Source of the DNA: Halobacterium noricense
GTDB lineage: Archaea > Halobacteriota > Halobacteria > Halobacteriales > Halobacteriaceae
Direction of reading: 5' to 3'
Assembly (NCBI RefSeq): GCF_021233435.1
Contig: NZ_CP089468.1
Coordinates: 1,178,001 to 1,242,000, forward strand
Length of the DNA: 64,000 nt
Shown one piece after another: positions 35,739 through 43,884 of this stretch; position 1 is the stretch's first letter; each line of letters begins with the position of its first letter. The notes under the pieces are model-generated. The model was not told the origin of the DNA. It made no database searches and saw nothing but the letters and a program-made list of their open reading frames with translations. Made by a program: the position numbers and the translations under genes.

Positions 35739-36310
35739 CCGGCCCACGACTACGGACGGTCGTCGCCGACACCAGCGCACTCGTCAGTCTGGCCGTCCCG
35801 CGTGCTGATAGCGCGTACGACACTGACGCAGCTCCGGACCCGCTGCAGTACCTGCTCACTTCGTGTGACGTCTTCGTCCCACGGGAAGTTGGGACAGAGC
35901 TCCAAGAGCTCACGCAGTATCAGGATATCCACGGCGCCGCAGCGACGAACGTCCTCGCGGCCCGCGACTACTACGCCGTCGAGGACCCCTACGACCGTGC
36001 CGACACGCCGGACGCACGGCCGACGTTCGGGCTCGACGACGGGGAAACCGACGGAATCGTCCTCGCGAACGCACGCGACGTCGACGGCTTCCTGACCGAC
36101 GAGTTCGGCGGGACGAACTTCCCGCTGATTCACGCTGTGCTGCAGGGCCCGCGGATCGTCCCGACGCCGCGGCTCATCGTGGATTACGCCCGAAACGGCC
36201 ATCTGACGGCCGAGGAGGCTCGACGGCTGGTCACGACGATCAGCCCGCAGCGGAGCTGGGAGAATAGTCCCTACGTCACGCAACTACTCCAACGCCTCGC
36301 GGAGTGGTAA
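35735..36310 (+). CDS. PIN-domain toxin-like protein
   Basis: A 191-aa PIN-fold RNase candidate with TVVADTSALVSLAVP, VPREVGTELQELTQYQD, LDDGETDGIVLANARDVDGF and LTDEFGGTNF carrying the acidic residues in order. It is the toxin partner of the RHH gene it overlaps. Its stop is only about 6 bp from the right-end hairpin of a TnpB element inserted downstream, yet the C-terminus SWENSPYVTQLLQRL still aligns with that of the paralogue at 23832. The insertion therefore spared it. Confidence 0.83.
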   Translation: MTGPRLRTVVADTSALVSLAVPRADSAYDTDAAPDPLQYLLTSCDVFVPREVGTELQELTQYQDIHGAAATNVLAARDYYAVEDPYDRADTPDARPTFGLDDGETDGIVLANARDVDGFLTDEFGGTNFPLIHAVLQGPRIVPTPRLIVDYARNGHLTAEEARRLVTTISPQRSWENSPYVTQLLQRLAEW

Positions 36311-36450
36311 GCTAACCCACGGCTAAAGCCGTGGGCTTTCAGCGTGGACTCGCGCTCTGGCCACTCGTGGTGGCAGGAGGTTCATACGCTCCGTTCGCGT
36401 TCAGCGTCCCGCTGTTCAAGCGCACGCCTACGGGTGCGCCTCCACCGTCC
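36311..36450 (-). ncRNA. candidate guide (omega/re) RNA of TnpB element 1
   Basis: By analogy with studied TnpB elements, the scaffold RNA should cover the 3' end of tnpB and the right-end hairpin at 36316-36335. The guide would be the flanking bases below 36312, that is, the 3' end of the PIN gene. The hairpin has a perfect 8-bp stem and is shared with element 2. RNA boundaries are inferred. Confidence 0.4.
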
Positions 36451-37690
36451 CCGGTTTGGTTACGACGGAGATACCGTAGTCCGATGTTTTTCGCTGCGTT
36501 GTAGTCAGCGTGATTCTCGTACCCGCATTTCAGGCACTCGAAGTCCTCACTCTCGCGATTATCCGGGTGCGTGAACCCACACGTTGAGCACCGCCGACTC
36601 GTGTTCTCCGGATCAACCTGCTCGACGTCGATGCCGTATTCAGCGGCTTTGTATTCGACGTAGTCGTAGAGGCGGTTGAACGCCCATTTGTGCCCCCACG
36701 ACCCCCCGGTGCGTTCCCGAATATCGGTCAAGTCCTCGAATGCGATCACCGAACACTCGTTTTCACGAGCTTCTGCGACGAGTTCGTTACTGATGCGGTG
36801 GAGTGTGAGTTTGAATCGACCTGTCTCTTTCTGCCCGACAGCCTGGATATTCTCGTGCGCCCACCGTGTGCCGTGTTCCTGGAAGTCACCACGCCGGTTC
36901 TCGTATTCGCGCCGCCAGTGGTCGAACTCCTCACCCGTCCAGAACGTACCAGTTGAAGCAACTGCAAGATTGGTCACGCCAAGGTCAACCCCGAGAACCG
37001 TTCCGTTCTCGGTGGCTTGGTCCGGCGTATTAGACTCCACGTCCGTTTTGCAGTGGATGTGGAGCATCCAGTTGCCGTTCGTGTAATGCAGTTCTGCCCC
37101 CGTGGTTTCGTACTCCTCGGAGAAGAAGTATTCAGCGTGGGGTGTCTCTCGCTCATCGGAAGGAAGCACGTAGTCGGCTTCGATGCGACCGTCAACTGTT
37201 GCCAGCGACACGTAGTCGTCGTGGAACGTCGCAGTGCGGTGGTCGTAGACGAGGTGTGGGCTAGTGAAGTGGGGCATCGACGCCTTCTTGCCTTGCTTCC
37301 ACTTCGCGAGGACGCTCTTGGCGGCGTCAGCGGCCTTGTTTCGCGCCGCTTGGACGTGATTGCTGTGTAACGATGTCTCGCCGCGCACGTCCTCGTAGGT
37401 GTCGTCGTGGAGCGTTGTCTTGCTCGTCGTGACGTATTCGCCGCTGAAGGCGTGACACGTCACGTAGTTAGCAGCCCACAGGAACTCGTCGACGGTGTCG
37501 CGGAGAAGTGCGGCGCTATGGCTGTCCACGTCAAGTTTCACGGGGACAGTACGCCGCTTCTCCATACTTCATATGTGTGTTTGACAGTTCAAAAGTGTTA
37601 GGGAGTCGACCCTGCCATTGTCGGTGGGTTGTTGCACGGAGCGAACGCACTTCCTCCCACCCGTAAACGGGTGGGTTTCCGCGCTGTTAC
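36312..37690 (-). mobile_element. IS605/IS1341-type TnpB-only element 1
   Basis: Left-end hairpin at 37656-37675 (cccacccg-taaa-cgggtggg) and right-end hairpin at 36316-36335 (cccacggc-taaa-gccgtggg) bound a single tnpB gene on the minus strand. There is no tnpA, so it would need a Y1 transposase in trans, for example that of element 2. Family members cause no target duplication, and none is seen; the exact ends are therefore approximate. Confidence 0.8.
36339..37565 (-). CDS. tnpB: TnpB RNA-guided nuclease, element 1
   Basis: A 408-aa TnpB. The RuvC-like residues are Asp in [16 protein letters not shown] near 192, Glu in [18 protein letters not shown] near 275, and Asp in [18 protein letters not shown] near 352. 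Between them lies the four-Cys zinc finger [20 protein letters not shown] plus KCG. All catalytic residues are canonical, so this copy may be active. The family cuts DNA guided by an RNA made from the element's right end. Confidence 0.9.
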   Translation of the reverse strand: MEKRRTVPVKLDVDSHSAALLRDTVDEFLWAANYVTCHAFSGEYVTTSKTTLHDDTYEDVRGETSLHSNHVQAARNKAADAAKSVLAKWKQGKKASMPHFTSPHLVYDHRTATFHDDYVSLATVDGRIEADYVLPSDERETPHAEYFFSEEYETTGAELHYTNGNWMLHIHCKTDVESNTPDQATENGTVLGVDLGVTNLAVASTGTFWTGEEFDHWRREYENRRGDFQEHGTRWAHENIQAVGQKETGRFKLTLHRISNELVAEARENECSVIAFEDLTDIRERTGGSWGHKWAFNRLYDYVEYKAAEYGIDVEQVDPENTSRRCSTCGFTHPDNRESEDFECLKCGYENHADYNAAKNIGLRYLRRNQTGDGGGAPVGVRLNSGTLNANGAYEPPATTSGQSASPR

Positions 37691-37696
37691 CGCTAT

Positions 37697-37795
37697 GAAA
37701 TTCGGGCCCTCTTGCACCGCTTTGCAACCGAGGAAGCGGCGGTCGATATTGAGACTGCAGTCATCTACTTCCGCGCGTGCGCTCGGCGCAGCTGA
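37697..37795 (+). pseudogene. C-terminal scrap of an unknown protein
   Basis: Directly beyond the left end of TnpB element 1 an open frame reads EIRALLHRFATEEAAVDIET then AVIYFRACARRS and stops. The text is protein-like but has no start on this side; its 5' part was probably removed or displaced by the TnpB insertion. Family not recognised. Confidence 0.35.
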
Positions 37796-37827
37796 TAAAT
37801 GGATACGCTGAGTACGTGCAGTAGAGA

Positions 37828-37998
37828 ATGGCGTCCAGTACCGAGTCCTCAACGGCGGTCGACGACGAGGTCCGCCAGCTATATGAGCGGTATCAGGCCG
37901 CCGAGACCGAGGCTGAACGCCACGAGATCGCCCTCGAAATGGGGGAACTCGACGGGCGCCGCCACGCGGAGATCTACGCAGCCCTCGAAGACGAGTAA
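37828..37998 (+). CDS. small acidic protein, 56 aa
   Basis: MASSTESSTAVDDEVRQLYE leads into RYQAAETEAERHEIALEMGE and RHAEIYAALEDE. It is strongly acidic, probably all-helical, and free of Cys. The tail resembles that of the 45-aa protein at 52270 (HEEIYDELATE), suggesting a shared tiny family. It starts at ATG with purines (agag) just upstream. Function unknown. Confidence 0.6.
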   Translation: MASSTESSTAVDDEVRQLYERYQAAETEAERHEIALEMGELDGRRHAEIYAALEDE

Positions 37999-38120
37999 GG
38001 GAGCGTTCTGCGACTGTTTCGTGTGCGAGTCGGTTGTATCCAGCGCGAGCGGATCCAGCGCTGGCTAACAGCTGGCCCACTGAAGTACGAAGCCTGTCTA
38101 CAGGCGGAGCAGGCCGAGTG

Positions 38121-38141
38121 CCTCGGGGCTTGACCCCGAGG
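38121..38141. repeat. solo IS605-type end hairpin
   Basis: CCTCGGGG-cttga-CCCCGAGG followed by gtgaaggccgt. The layout (8-bp stem, short loop, then a-t-g-a-a-g-c-c-g-like tail) matches the left ends of TnpB elements 2 and 3. No tnpB is attached. Probably a relic end. Confidence 0.45.
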
Positions 38142-38185
38142 GTGAAGGCCGTACGGTCTGCGACGAACCACCGTTGTCGAACGCG

Positions 38186-38353
38186 ATGATCCTTGCCACC
38201 GTCCTGCCGTACACACCGCCGCTGCCCTCGTTTAGCACCTCGGACGAACACTTGCAACGCGCAGTCCCGCATCTCGAGGCGAGCGTACAAGCCGAGCAAT
38301 ACGGCATTCGGGCACTCAAGGACCTGATAGCCCGTCAGCGTCGTCAACGGTGA
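38186..38353 (+). CDS. possible 55-aa protein
   Basis: An ATG frame reading MILATVLPYTPPLPSFSTSD, then HLQRAVPHLEASVQAEQYGI, and ending LIARQRRQR. No domain is recognised and the composition is not strongly haloarchaeal. It lies just upstream of the long GC-rich leader of the TFB gene. It may be a short gene or a scrap. Confidence 0.3.
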   Translation: MILATVLPYTPPLPSFSTSDEHLQRAVPHLEASVQAEQYGIRALKDLIARQRRQR

Positions 38354-38479
38354 GGGTGGCAGTATAAGCCGTCGAAAGAGCAGCTTCGAAATCTCTTCTG
38401 ACCGATTCTGGTTCCGGTGTGTCCGTCCCGGCTCGCCCCGCGCGCCGCTGCCACCCGCCGCTTGGCTTACGGCTCCCTG

Positions 38480-38979
38480 CGGTCGCCGCTCGCCATCGCG
38501 GCGCTCACGCCGTTCGCGCCGCGCTTCGCTCGCGACCGACCATTCCGGGCGTGCGGCGCCCTCGCTGCTCGCGGGTCGCGTTGCTCCCCGCTCGCTAGGC
38601 CGTGGCCTCCCTGCGGTCGGCCACGCACCGCTCAGTCGCCGTTCCGGGCTAAAGTGAATGTGCCCTCGACGCCAGCGCTTCACCCGTTCGGGTCCTCCGG
38701 ACCTCGGCGAAGCCGACCGCGACGGACGTAGTTGCGTCGCGGCGAACGGGGAATGCGCTGGCCGCTCGCTCCGGGCGGGTCGGCGCGCGCGGCTGGTTGA
38801 GTCCCTCCGTTCGGACGCGCTCTCGCTCGCGCCCAGGAGGGCGCTCGCGAAGGCGCGAGCGAGAGCGCACAGACGGCTCTGTCGGTCGTAGTCGTCGAGG
38901 AAACCGCGGTTGGGGCCGCGGTGTCGGGCGCTGTGGTGAGCGCCTTCAGGAGCTTGGAACTCCAATGTCGAGTACCAAC
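38480..38979 (+). repeat. long GC-rich leader repeat, copy A (upstream of TFB)
   Basis: About 500 bp that reappear, with indels, upstream of the OB-fold gene (47545-47984). The best blocks are 38517-38550, 38643-38676, and 38756 to about 38875. The last contains a perfect 17-bp inverted repeat (38817-38833 and 38852-38868, GCGCTCTCGCTCGCGCC) with an 18-bp loop. Similarity continues through the start codon into the first five codons (MSSTN). No open frame with haloarchaeal character runs through it. It may be a structured 5' leader or a recombination-competent cassette border. Confidence 0.75.
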
Positions 38980-40041
38980 GCGAGCGAAAAGACGGTTTCG
39001 GACGTACAGCATACGACCGAGGAACGCGATCCCGAACTGACGGTCGAACACGACCCGTCGGGGCGGTCGGCCTGTCCGGAATGTGAGGGCCAGGTGATCA
39101 CCGAAGACGAGCAGTCGTTCTGCACGGACTGCGGGCTGATCGTCGCCGACGAGTGGGTGGACCGGAGCCCGACGCTGAACGACCTGGGCCTGGTCGGGGG
39201 CGCTGACCAGAGCATCGAGACGGTAGACCCGCTGCGGACGGACAAGGGCCTGCACACGAAGATCGGAAGGAACACTGACGGGCACGGCAATCCCCTGAGC
39301 AACGAGCAGTGGGAGAAGGTCCAGCGGTTGCGGAAGTGGCACAAGCGGATGCAGTTCGGGGAGAGTCGCAAGCGGACGAAGCGGCTCAACGAGGGGCTGC
39401 GTGACGTCGAGATGATCGGCGGGAACCTGGGGCTGCCGGACCACGTCATCAAGCAGGCGGCGCAACATCTCCGGAGCGCTTCGGAAGCGTGGCTGCCGGG
39501 CGGGCGGATGGCCTGGGAGGCACTCGCTGGCGGCGCCGTCCTGTTGGCCGCGCGGGCCTCATCGGTCGACCGGGACGAAATCGACGTCGCGGTCGCGACG
39601 CACACCAAGGCGCCCCACGAGCGGGTGTGCGCTGCGGCGCGGAAGATTCGGTGTGAATGCGGGTTCGATGCACCACTCATCAGGCCCAACGCCGTGATGG
39701 CGGTCGTCGATGCGCTCGCTGACGACGCCATCCCCGGGGCGCGAGCCGTGCGGACGTGGCGGCTGGCTCAACACCTGATGCAACTCGGTGACCAGGTGCC
39801 GGTCGGGCCGGGGACGCCACGGTGCACCGTCGCGGCGTCGGCGCTGTACGCGGCGGATCGGCTGCTGTCGCGCAAGCACCTCACCCAGGAGCAGGTCGCC
39901 GCGGCGGCGAGCACGATCGTGGCGACGTCCCGAAACCGGATCGCGCGGTACAGTCGGGAGCTCGTCGACGCCTACGAAGCCGAACACGGCACCGACGACC
40001 CGAGTATCGGCCTCGAGGAGGAACGGGACACCCTGCGCTGA
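38965..40041 (+). CDS. tfb: transcription initiation factor TFB
   Basis: A 358-aa archaeal TFIIB homologue that bridges TBP and RNA polymerase at promoters. The zinc ribbon is C37-P-E-C40 with C53-T-D-C56; the B-reader region follows (TLNDLGLVGGADQSIE...KIGRNTDGHGN). Two cyclin folds occupy the rest: VIKQAAQHLRSASEAWLPGG, then ERVCAAARKIRCECGFDAPL, and the second repeat LAQHLMQLGDQVPVGPGTPR then VAAAASTIVATSRNRIARYS. The start ATG at 38965 is taken because MSSTN is shared with the OB-fold gene. It is divergent enough to be an accessory paralogue rather than a housekeeping TFB. Confidence 0.92.
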   Translation: MSSTNASEKTVSDVQHTTEERDPELTVEHDPSGRSACPECEGQVITEDEQSFCTDCGLIVADEWVDRSPTLNDLGLVGGADQSIETVDPLRTDKGLHTKIGRNTDGHGNPLSNEQWEKVQRLRKWHKRMQFGESRKRTKRLNEGLRDVEMIGGNLGLPDHVIKQAAQHLRSASEAWLPGGRMAWEALAGGAVLLAARASSVDRDEIDVAVATHTKAPHERVCAAARKIRCECGFDAPLIRPNAVMAVVDALADDAIPGARAVRTWRLAQHLMQLGDQVPVGPGTPRCTVAASALYAADRLLSRKHLTQEQVAAAASTIVATSRNRIARYSRELVDAYEAEHGTDDPSIGLEEERDTLR

Positions 40042-40046
40042 GCGGG

Positions 40047-40068
40047 GCACGCCCCCGTTTTTTAGTTG
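40047..40068 (+). terminator. probable TFB terminator
   Basis: cggggcacgcccccg followed by six T's right after the TFB stop. GC-rich dyad plus T-run is the arrangement expected to end archaeal transcripts. Confidence 0.55.
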
Positions 40069-40104
40069 CGACCACCGCCCGTGGACGCCCCACCGCCCCA
40101 CCCA

Positions 40105-40157
40105 CCGCTCCGTGCTCGCTCCCTGGGGTCGCTGCGCGCGCAGCCACAACCTCACTA
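40105..40157 (+). repeat. 3' tail repeat, copy A
   Basis: ccgctccgtgctcgctcc, a short insert, then cgctgcgcgcgcagccacaa and cctcactaaca. Nearly the same text closes the OB-fold gene at 48887-48937. Thus both genes share a 3' border as well as a 5' leader. It includes the small dyad gctgcgcgcgcagc. Confidence 0.75.
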
Positions 40158-40237
40158 ACACCAGAATGGAGTCTCATCAACAGGGGTGGAGACGGTGTGT
40201 GGTTTGTTGCATCCAAGAGGGGCGGAGTGAGAAACAA

Positions 40238-40867
40238 ATGAAGGCTGTTCCATCATATACCGTCGATAGAGAGACCGCAGCGACGCTCCGAGAATGGCTG
40301 TTCGAGAAAGCCGTCGAAAAACACGGAGAGTCCGACATCTCCGAACCGCTCGCCGAACTGGCGGCCGCCATCGATGGCGTGCTCTACGAGCAGGCAGAGG
40401 CCGTCGAACTCGGTGTATGGGCACAGACGGATCCTCCGGGTTACCGAGACACATCACACGTCGGCGGGAGCTCAGTCGATGAGCTCCGATCAGATGACGC
40501 ACGCGACTCAGCCGAGCCTGCTGCTCTCGATGTGGGCATCAGCAAGCCAGATCGCACCTACGACACGCTTCCCGATTCGGCCTGGCAGCTCGATCACGAC
40601 CAGTTCTCGACGAACCGGGAACAAGCCCCGACACCAACGTCTCACGGGAAGACGACAGCGGCATCGAATTCCCGCGCACGACGGCAACAACACGGCCCGT
40701 CAATCCGGTATCGCATCGCGTACGCGTGTGCCGTGTGCGGTGGCGTTCGTACGGTAGAAATCTCGCTTCGCGTCTGTGCGTTCGTCGACGAGTGTCCCAG
40801 CTGCGGAGCAGTCGCTCGCTTTACAGCGGTAACGAGGCGAAAGCCCACCCCTTCAGGGGTGGGATGA
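40238..40867 (+). CDS. unknown zinc-ribbon protein with IS-derived C-terminus
   Basis: A 209-aa protein opening MKAVPSYTVDRETAATLREW. A polar middle follows, and near residue 165 a Cys4 ribbon: CAVCGGVRTVEISLRVC with DECPSCGAVARF. The last dozen residues (VTRRKPTPSGVG) are encoded by the left end of IS605 element 2, whose hairpin starts at 40844. The natural C-terminus has therefore been replaced. Zinc-ribbon proteins of this kind are common on haloarchaeal plasmids; function unknown. Confidence 0.6.
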   Translation: MKAVPSYTVDRETAATLREWLFEKAVEKHGESDISEPLAELAAAIDGVLYEQAEAVELGVWAQTDPPGYRDTSHVGGSSVDELRSDDARDSAEPAALDVGISKPDRTYDTLPDSAWQLDHDQFSTNREQAPTPTSHGKTTAASNSRARRQQHGPSIRYRIAYACAVCGGVRTVEISLRVCAFVDECPSCGAVARFTAVTRRKPTPSGVG

Positions 40868-40961
40868 AGCCGACAACTGAGAATCTCTCCACGCTCGTAG
40901 CCACGGCTGGGGTTGGATGCTTGCGTAATATCTTTAGATGTGGCGTTTCTATATACTGGTG

Positions 40962-41351
40962 ATGCCTCGTGGGTTCGACAGGGAACGTACCACCGTCCAC
41001 AAACTCCAGTACCACTTCATCTGGTGTCCGAAGTACCGCAAATCGGTACTTGAGAGCGAGGTACGCGACCGTCTCGAAGCACTCATCGAGGAGAAAGCCG
41101 ACGAACTCGGCTTAGAGATACTGGAGTTGACGATTCGCCCCGACCACGTACACCTGTTCATCACGGGCGACCCGACGCTCGCTCCGAACAAGATCATGCA
41201 ACAGGTCAAGGGCTACTCCTCGCGCCACCTCCGCGACGAGTTCGATTTTGGCCTCCCTTCGCTGTGGACACGCTCGTACTTCGTCTCCAGTGCGGGCGAC
41301 GTATCCAGCGAAGTCATCGAGGAGTACATCGACGCCCAAGCCGGTGAGTAG
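40962..41351 (+). CDS. tnpA: IS200/IS605 transposase TnpA (Y1 HUH)
   Basis: A 129-aa single-strand transposase. The N-terminus is VHKLQYHFIWCPKYRKSVLE. The HUH motif is in TIRPDHVHLFITGDP near residue 65. The catalytic Tyr lies in EVIEEYIDAQAGE near residue 124, and LPSLWTRSYFVSSAGDVS is the usual intervening block. Complete and unbroken. The start MPRGFDRERT was chosen because it is the family length; the ATG at 40938 lies in the left-end leader. Confidence 0.92.
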   Translation: MPRGFDRERTTVHKLQYHFIWCPKYRKSVLESEVRDRLEALIEEKADELGLEILELTIRPDHVHLFITGDPTLAPNKIMQQVKGYSSRHLRDEFDFGLPSLWTRSYFVSSAGDVSSEVIEEYIDAQAGE

Positions 41352-41353
41352 TC

Positions 41354-42508
41354 ATGCAACGGAACGTCTCGACCACGGTGCGGGTAAAACTCCACTCGCT
41401 GACCAACAGGAAGGCTGACCTGCTCGCCCGTGAGTACGAGGCGTTCCAGACCGAGGTACACGGCGGAAACTCCAACCTCTACTCCGCGACCGACCAGCAG
41501 GCGTCGAAAGTCCAGCGACAGAAAGACCCGAACCCCGACACCGAACAACCCGTCGTCCTCCGCAACGACGTGTTCGACGTGGCCCACGACGAGGACACCG
41601 TTCTCTCGTCGTGGTGGGTCAAAGTCCCGGTCTACGACCCCGAACAGGGACGGGGTAACTCCATCTGGTGTCCCGCCAACGTCCCACAGAAAGACGAACA
41701 ACTCGTCCGTGAGGACGATATTCGGGACAGCGAACTGGTGCGTCGTGACGGTGAGTGGTACGTGCATCTCGTCGTGAAGCGGTCTGTGACCGTCCAAGAC
41801 GAGTACGACGACGTACTGGCTATCGACATGGGCGCACGCTGGGTCGCTACAACGGCGTTCCTCTCCGACCGAAAGACTACCTTCTACGGTGAGGAGGTTC
41901 GCCGTATCCGTGAACACTACAAGCAGTTGCGGAAGTCCATCGGGAAAGCCAAACCTCGACACGGACAGCAGGTTGTCGAGCGTATCGGGGACGCCGAAGC
42001 GCGGAAGGTCGACGATCGCCTCCACAAGATTGCTCGGCAAATCGTGGAGGACGCCGAAGAACGGAATGCGGTCATCGTTGTGGGCGACCTCGGTGGGATT
42101 CGCAAGGACAACGACAAGGGCCGGTACGTCAACGACAAGACGCACAAGATGCCGTTCGCCCGCCTGCTCAACTACATCGAGTACAAAGCCCACGACGCGG
42201 GCATCGACGTGCAGTTGGTTGACGAATACGACACCTCACAGATGTGCAACCGCTGTGCCTGCGAGGGCGTCCGAGCAACGCAGGGACGCTTCGAGTGCCC
42301 CGAGTGTGGGCTGGACGACAACGCCGACAAGAACGGTGCGCTCAACATCGGCAAACGAGCCTTGGGCAAGTTCTCGAAACCGCTGTCCGAGGCGGGGGCC
42401 GAACTGGCACAGCCCGAAACGCAGGTCATCGTCGACCGTGACGACGAACCTGCGAACCTCTCCGTATCCGTGGGTTCAACCCCCAGTGGGGGAACCCCAC
42501 GGCTTTAG
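41354..42508 (+). CDS. tnpB: TnpB nuclease, element 2, with variant catalytic residue
   Basis: A 384-aa TnpB starting 3 bp after tnpA. First RuvC Asp is in DVLAIDMGARWVATTAF near residue 158. The position normally held by Glu reads VIVVGDLGGIRKDNDKGR near residue 244, that is Asp (G-D-L for E-D-L). The zinc finger is CNRCACEGVRATQGRFECPE plus CG, and the last Asp is in NADKNGALNIGKRAL. Its TAG stop lies in the loop of the right-end hairpin. The Glu-to-Asp change may alter cleavage. Confidence 0.88.
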   Translation: MQRNVSTTVRVKLHSLTNRKADLLAREYEAFQTEVHGGNSNLYSATDQQASKVQRQKDPNPDTEQPVVLRNDVFDVAHDEDTVLSSWWVKVPVYDPEQGRGNSIWCPANVPQKDEQLVREDDIRDSELVRRDGEWYVHLVVKRSVTVQDEYDDVLAIDMGARWVATTAFLSDRKTTFYGEEVRRIREHYKQLRKSIGKAKPRHGQQVVERIGDAEARKVDDRLHKIARQIVEDAEERNAVIVVGDLGGIRKDNDKGRYVNDKTHKMPFARLLNYIEYKAHDAGIDVQLVDEYDTSQMCNRCACEGVRATQGRFECPECGLDDNADKNGALNIGKRALGKFSKPLSEAGAELAQPETQVIVDRDDEPANLSVSVGSTPSGGTPRL

Positions 42509-42520
42509 CCGTGGGAGGAT

Positions 42521-42790
42521 GTCAGTGCAAACGGGATTCCCACGCCGCTCCGGCTGCACTGAGCACAGCGTGTCAAGTACAAATCGCGCGGGTGGACCAG
42601 CTTTCGGTCGGTCGCCTCAGCTCGTCGGCCAGTATCCTCGAGCAGTACTGTGGGCCGGACACCAGTGGGTCGGCGTTCTACCTCGCTACGTGGGAGTCGG
42701 ACGATCCCGATATCGTTCGCGACCGTCTCGACCGGATCAGTTCCACACCAGCAGAGCACATCGGCGTGCTCGTAGCCGGCAGTTGCATCT
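42521..42790 (+). pseudogene. probable protein fragment beyond element 2
   Basis: The frame reads VDQLSVGRLSSSASILEQYC, then GSAFYLATWESDDPDIVRDR and ISSTPAEHIGVLVAGS, and runs into inverted-repeat copy 3. It looks like real protein but has no start of its own and no recognised family. It may be the displaced 3' part of a gene hit by IS605 element 2. Confidence 0.35.
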
Positions 42791-42832
42791 TTAACCAACG
42801 CTCGGTGCTAAGCCCCCAATTTCGTTGGTTAA
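42791..42832. repeat. TTAACCAAC...GTTGGTTAA inverted repeat, copy 3
   Basis: Perfect 9-bp arms at 42791-42799 and 42824-42832 with a 24-bp spacer; here the arms end in C/G where copies 1, 2 and 4 have an extra A/T pair. It lies 79 bp upstream of the abiEi start and could bind a regulator of that operon. Confidence 0.8.
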
Positions 42833-42911
42833 GCCTGCTCGTCTCCGTCGTCTGTGACAGTCGCAAGGCTAAAGCAAGTTCGACTTTATGCTCTATGTAC
42901 GAAACGCAGGT

Positions 42912-43742
42912 ATGAGTGCAATAGAACAATCGGAAAATATACGCCAAGGCCTCTCGACTCGGGAAAGTCGGCTCCTTTCGCGACTGGCTGGCGCGGGGCA
43001 CCAGATTATCTCCGTCGACGACATCAAGACGACGCTGGAGGTCCCCTCGAACACCGCTCGCGAGATCGCCGCTCGGCTCACCAAAAAGGGCTGGCTCGAC
43101 CGGCTCTTCCCGGGCACGTATCTCATCATTCCACTTGCTGCCGGCGAGGCGGCCGTGTACACAACCCACGAGTACCTCATCGCCGCCCACGTCGCCGAGC
43201 CGATGTACATCGGCTACTACAGCGCCCTCAGCCACCACGGACTGACCGAACAGGTCCCCCGGACGGTGTACGTCGTCACGCCGACCCGAGCGCAAAGTCG
43301 CGAGATCCACGGCGTCCCGTACCGCGTCACGACAGTCACCGAGCGAAAATTCTTCGGCTTTGAGCCGACATCGATCGAGGGTACGACTCTGCAGGTCAGC
43401 GACCCGGAGAAGACGCTGGTCGACTGTGCGGACCACCCCGAATTCTGCGGTGGCCTTCGAGAGCTCGCAACCGCGATGCGCACCGCCGACGAACGGGGTT
43501 GCGACTGGGACACGGTCGGCGAGTACCTCGAGCGTCTCGACAACGGCGCTGCGACCAAGCGAATCGTCTACCTCGCCGACCAACTCGGCATCGACCTCCC
43601 CGCTCGTGAAGAACTCGTCGCGTCGTTCACGAGTGGGTACTCGTTGCTGGACCCGACGCGGCCCGACACCGGATCGACCGACAGTACGTATCGCCTCCGA
43701 ATCAACGTCGAGCCAGCCACGCTGGAGCCAACGGAGTCCTGA
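42912..43742 (+). CDS. abiEi: AbiEi-type antitoxin / repressor
   Basis: A 276-aa protein with an N-terminal winged helix (LSTRESRLLSRLAGAGHQII, then LEVPSNTAREIAARLTKKGW and RLFPGTYLIIP) typical of AbiEi. The antitoxin core contains YYSALSHHGLTEQVPRTVYV and EKTLVDCADHPEFCGGLREL. AbiEi partners repress the operon and oppose the AbiEii nucleotidyltransferase in type IV abortive-infection systems. The downstream abiEii is interrupted, so this antitoxin is probably now without a working partner. Confidence 0.85.
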   Translation: MSAIEQSENIRQGLSTRESRLLSRLAGAGHQIISVDDIKTTLEVPSNTAREIAARLTKKGWLDRLFPGTYLIIPLAAGEAAVYTTHEYLIAAHVAEPMYIGYYSALSHHGLTEQVPRTVYVVTPTRAQSREIHGVPYRVTTVTERKFFGFEPTSIEGTTLQVSDPEKTLVDCADHPEFCGGLRELATAMRTADERGCDWDTVGEYLERLDNGAATKRIVYLADQLGIDLPAREELVASFTSGYSLLDPTRPDTGSTDSTYRLRINVEPATLEPTES

Positions 43743-43884
43743 TGCGATGATCAGCCAGGACCGGCTCCGAATTCTCGCTCGCGAACTGGGCGTTCGGCAA
43801 GGGTACGCCGAAAAGAACTACGTTAATTCGTGGCTCCTCTGGGGCATCTTCACGAGCGACTACGGCGACAACCTCCTGTTGAAA

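Larger units (their letters stand above)
40835..42530 (+). mobile_element. IS200/IS605 element 2 (tnpA + tnpB)
   Basis: Complete two-gene element. The left end carries the hairpin CCCACCCC-ttca-GGGGTGGG at 40844-40863. The right end carries CCCACGGC-ttta-GCCGTGGG at 42496-42515, followed by aggatgtcag. tnpA and tnpB are adjacent on the same strand. No target duplication, as expected. It is the only element here with its own Y1 transposase, so it could mobilise the three TnpB-only elements if their ends are compatible. Confidence 0.88.

Noticed and set aside
38797-38964. In-frame N-terminal extension of TFB through the leader stem
   Set aside because: The Arg-rich text encoded by the stem is unlike any TFB N-terminus, and similarity to the other leader copy points to the ATG at 38965 as the real start.
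37598-38965. 455-codon minus-strand frame across the TFB leader
   Set aside because: Arg/Ser/Pro/Ala-rich text without acidic bias or domains. It crosses a TnpB end and the GC-rich repeat, which indicates a chance frame in GC-rich DNA.
41213-42193. 326-codon minus-strand frame opposite tnpB of element 2
   Set aside because: Shadow of the TnpB gene, whose catalytic residues and zinc finger are on the plus strand.
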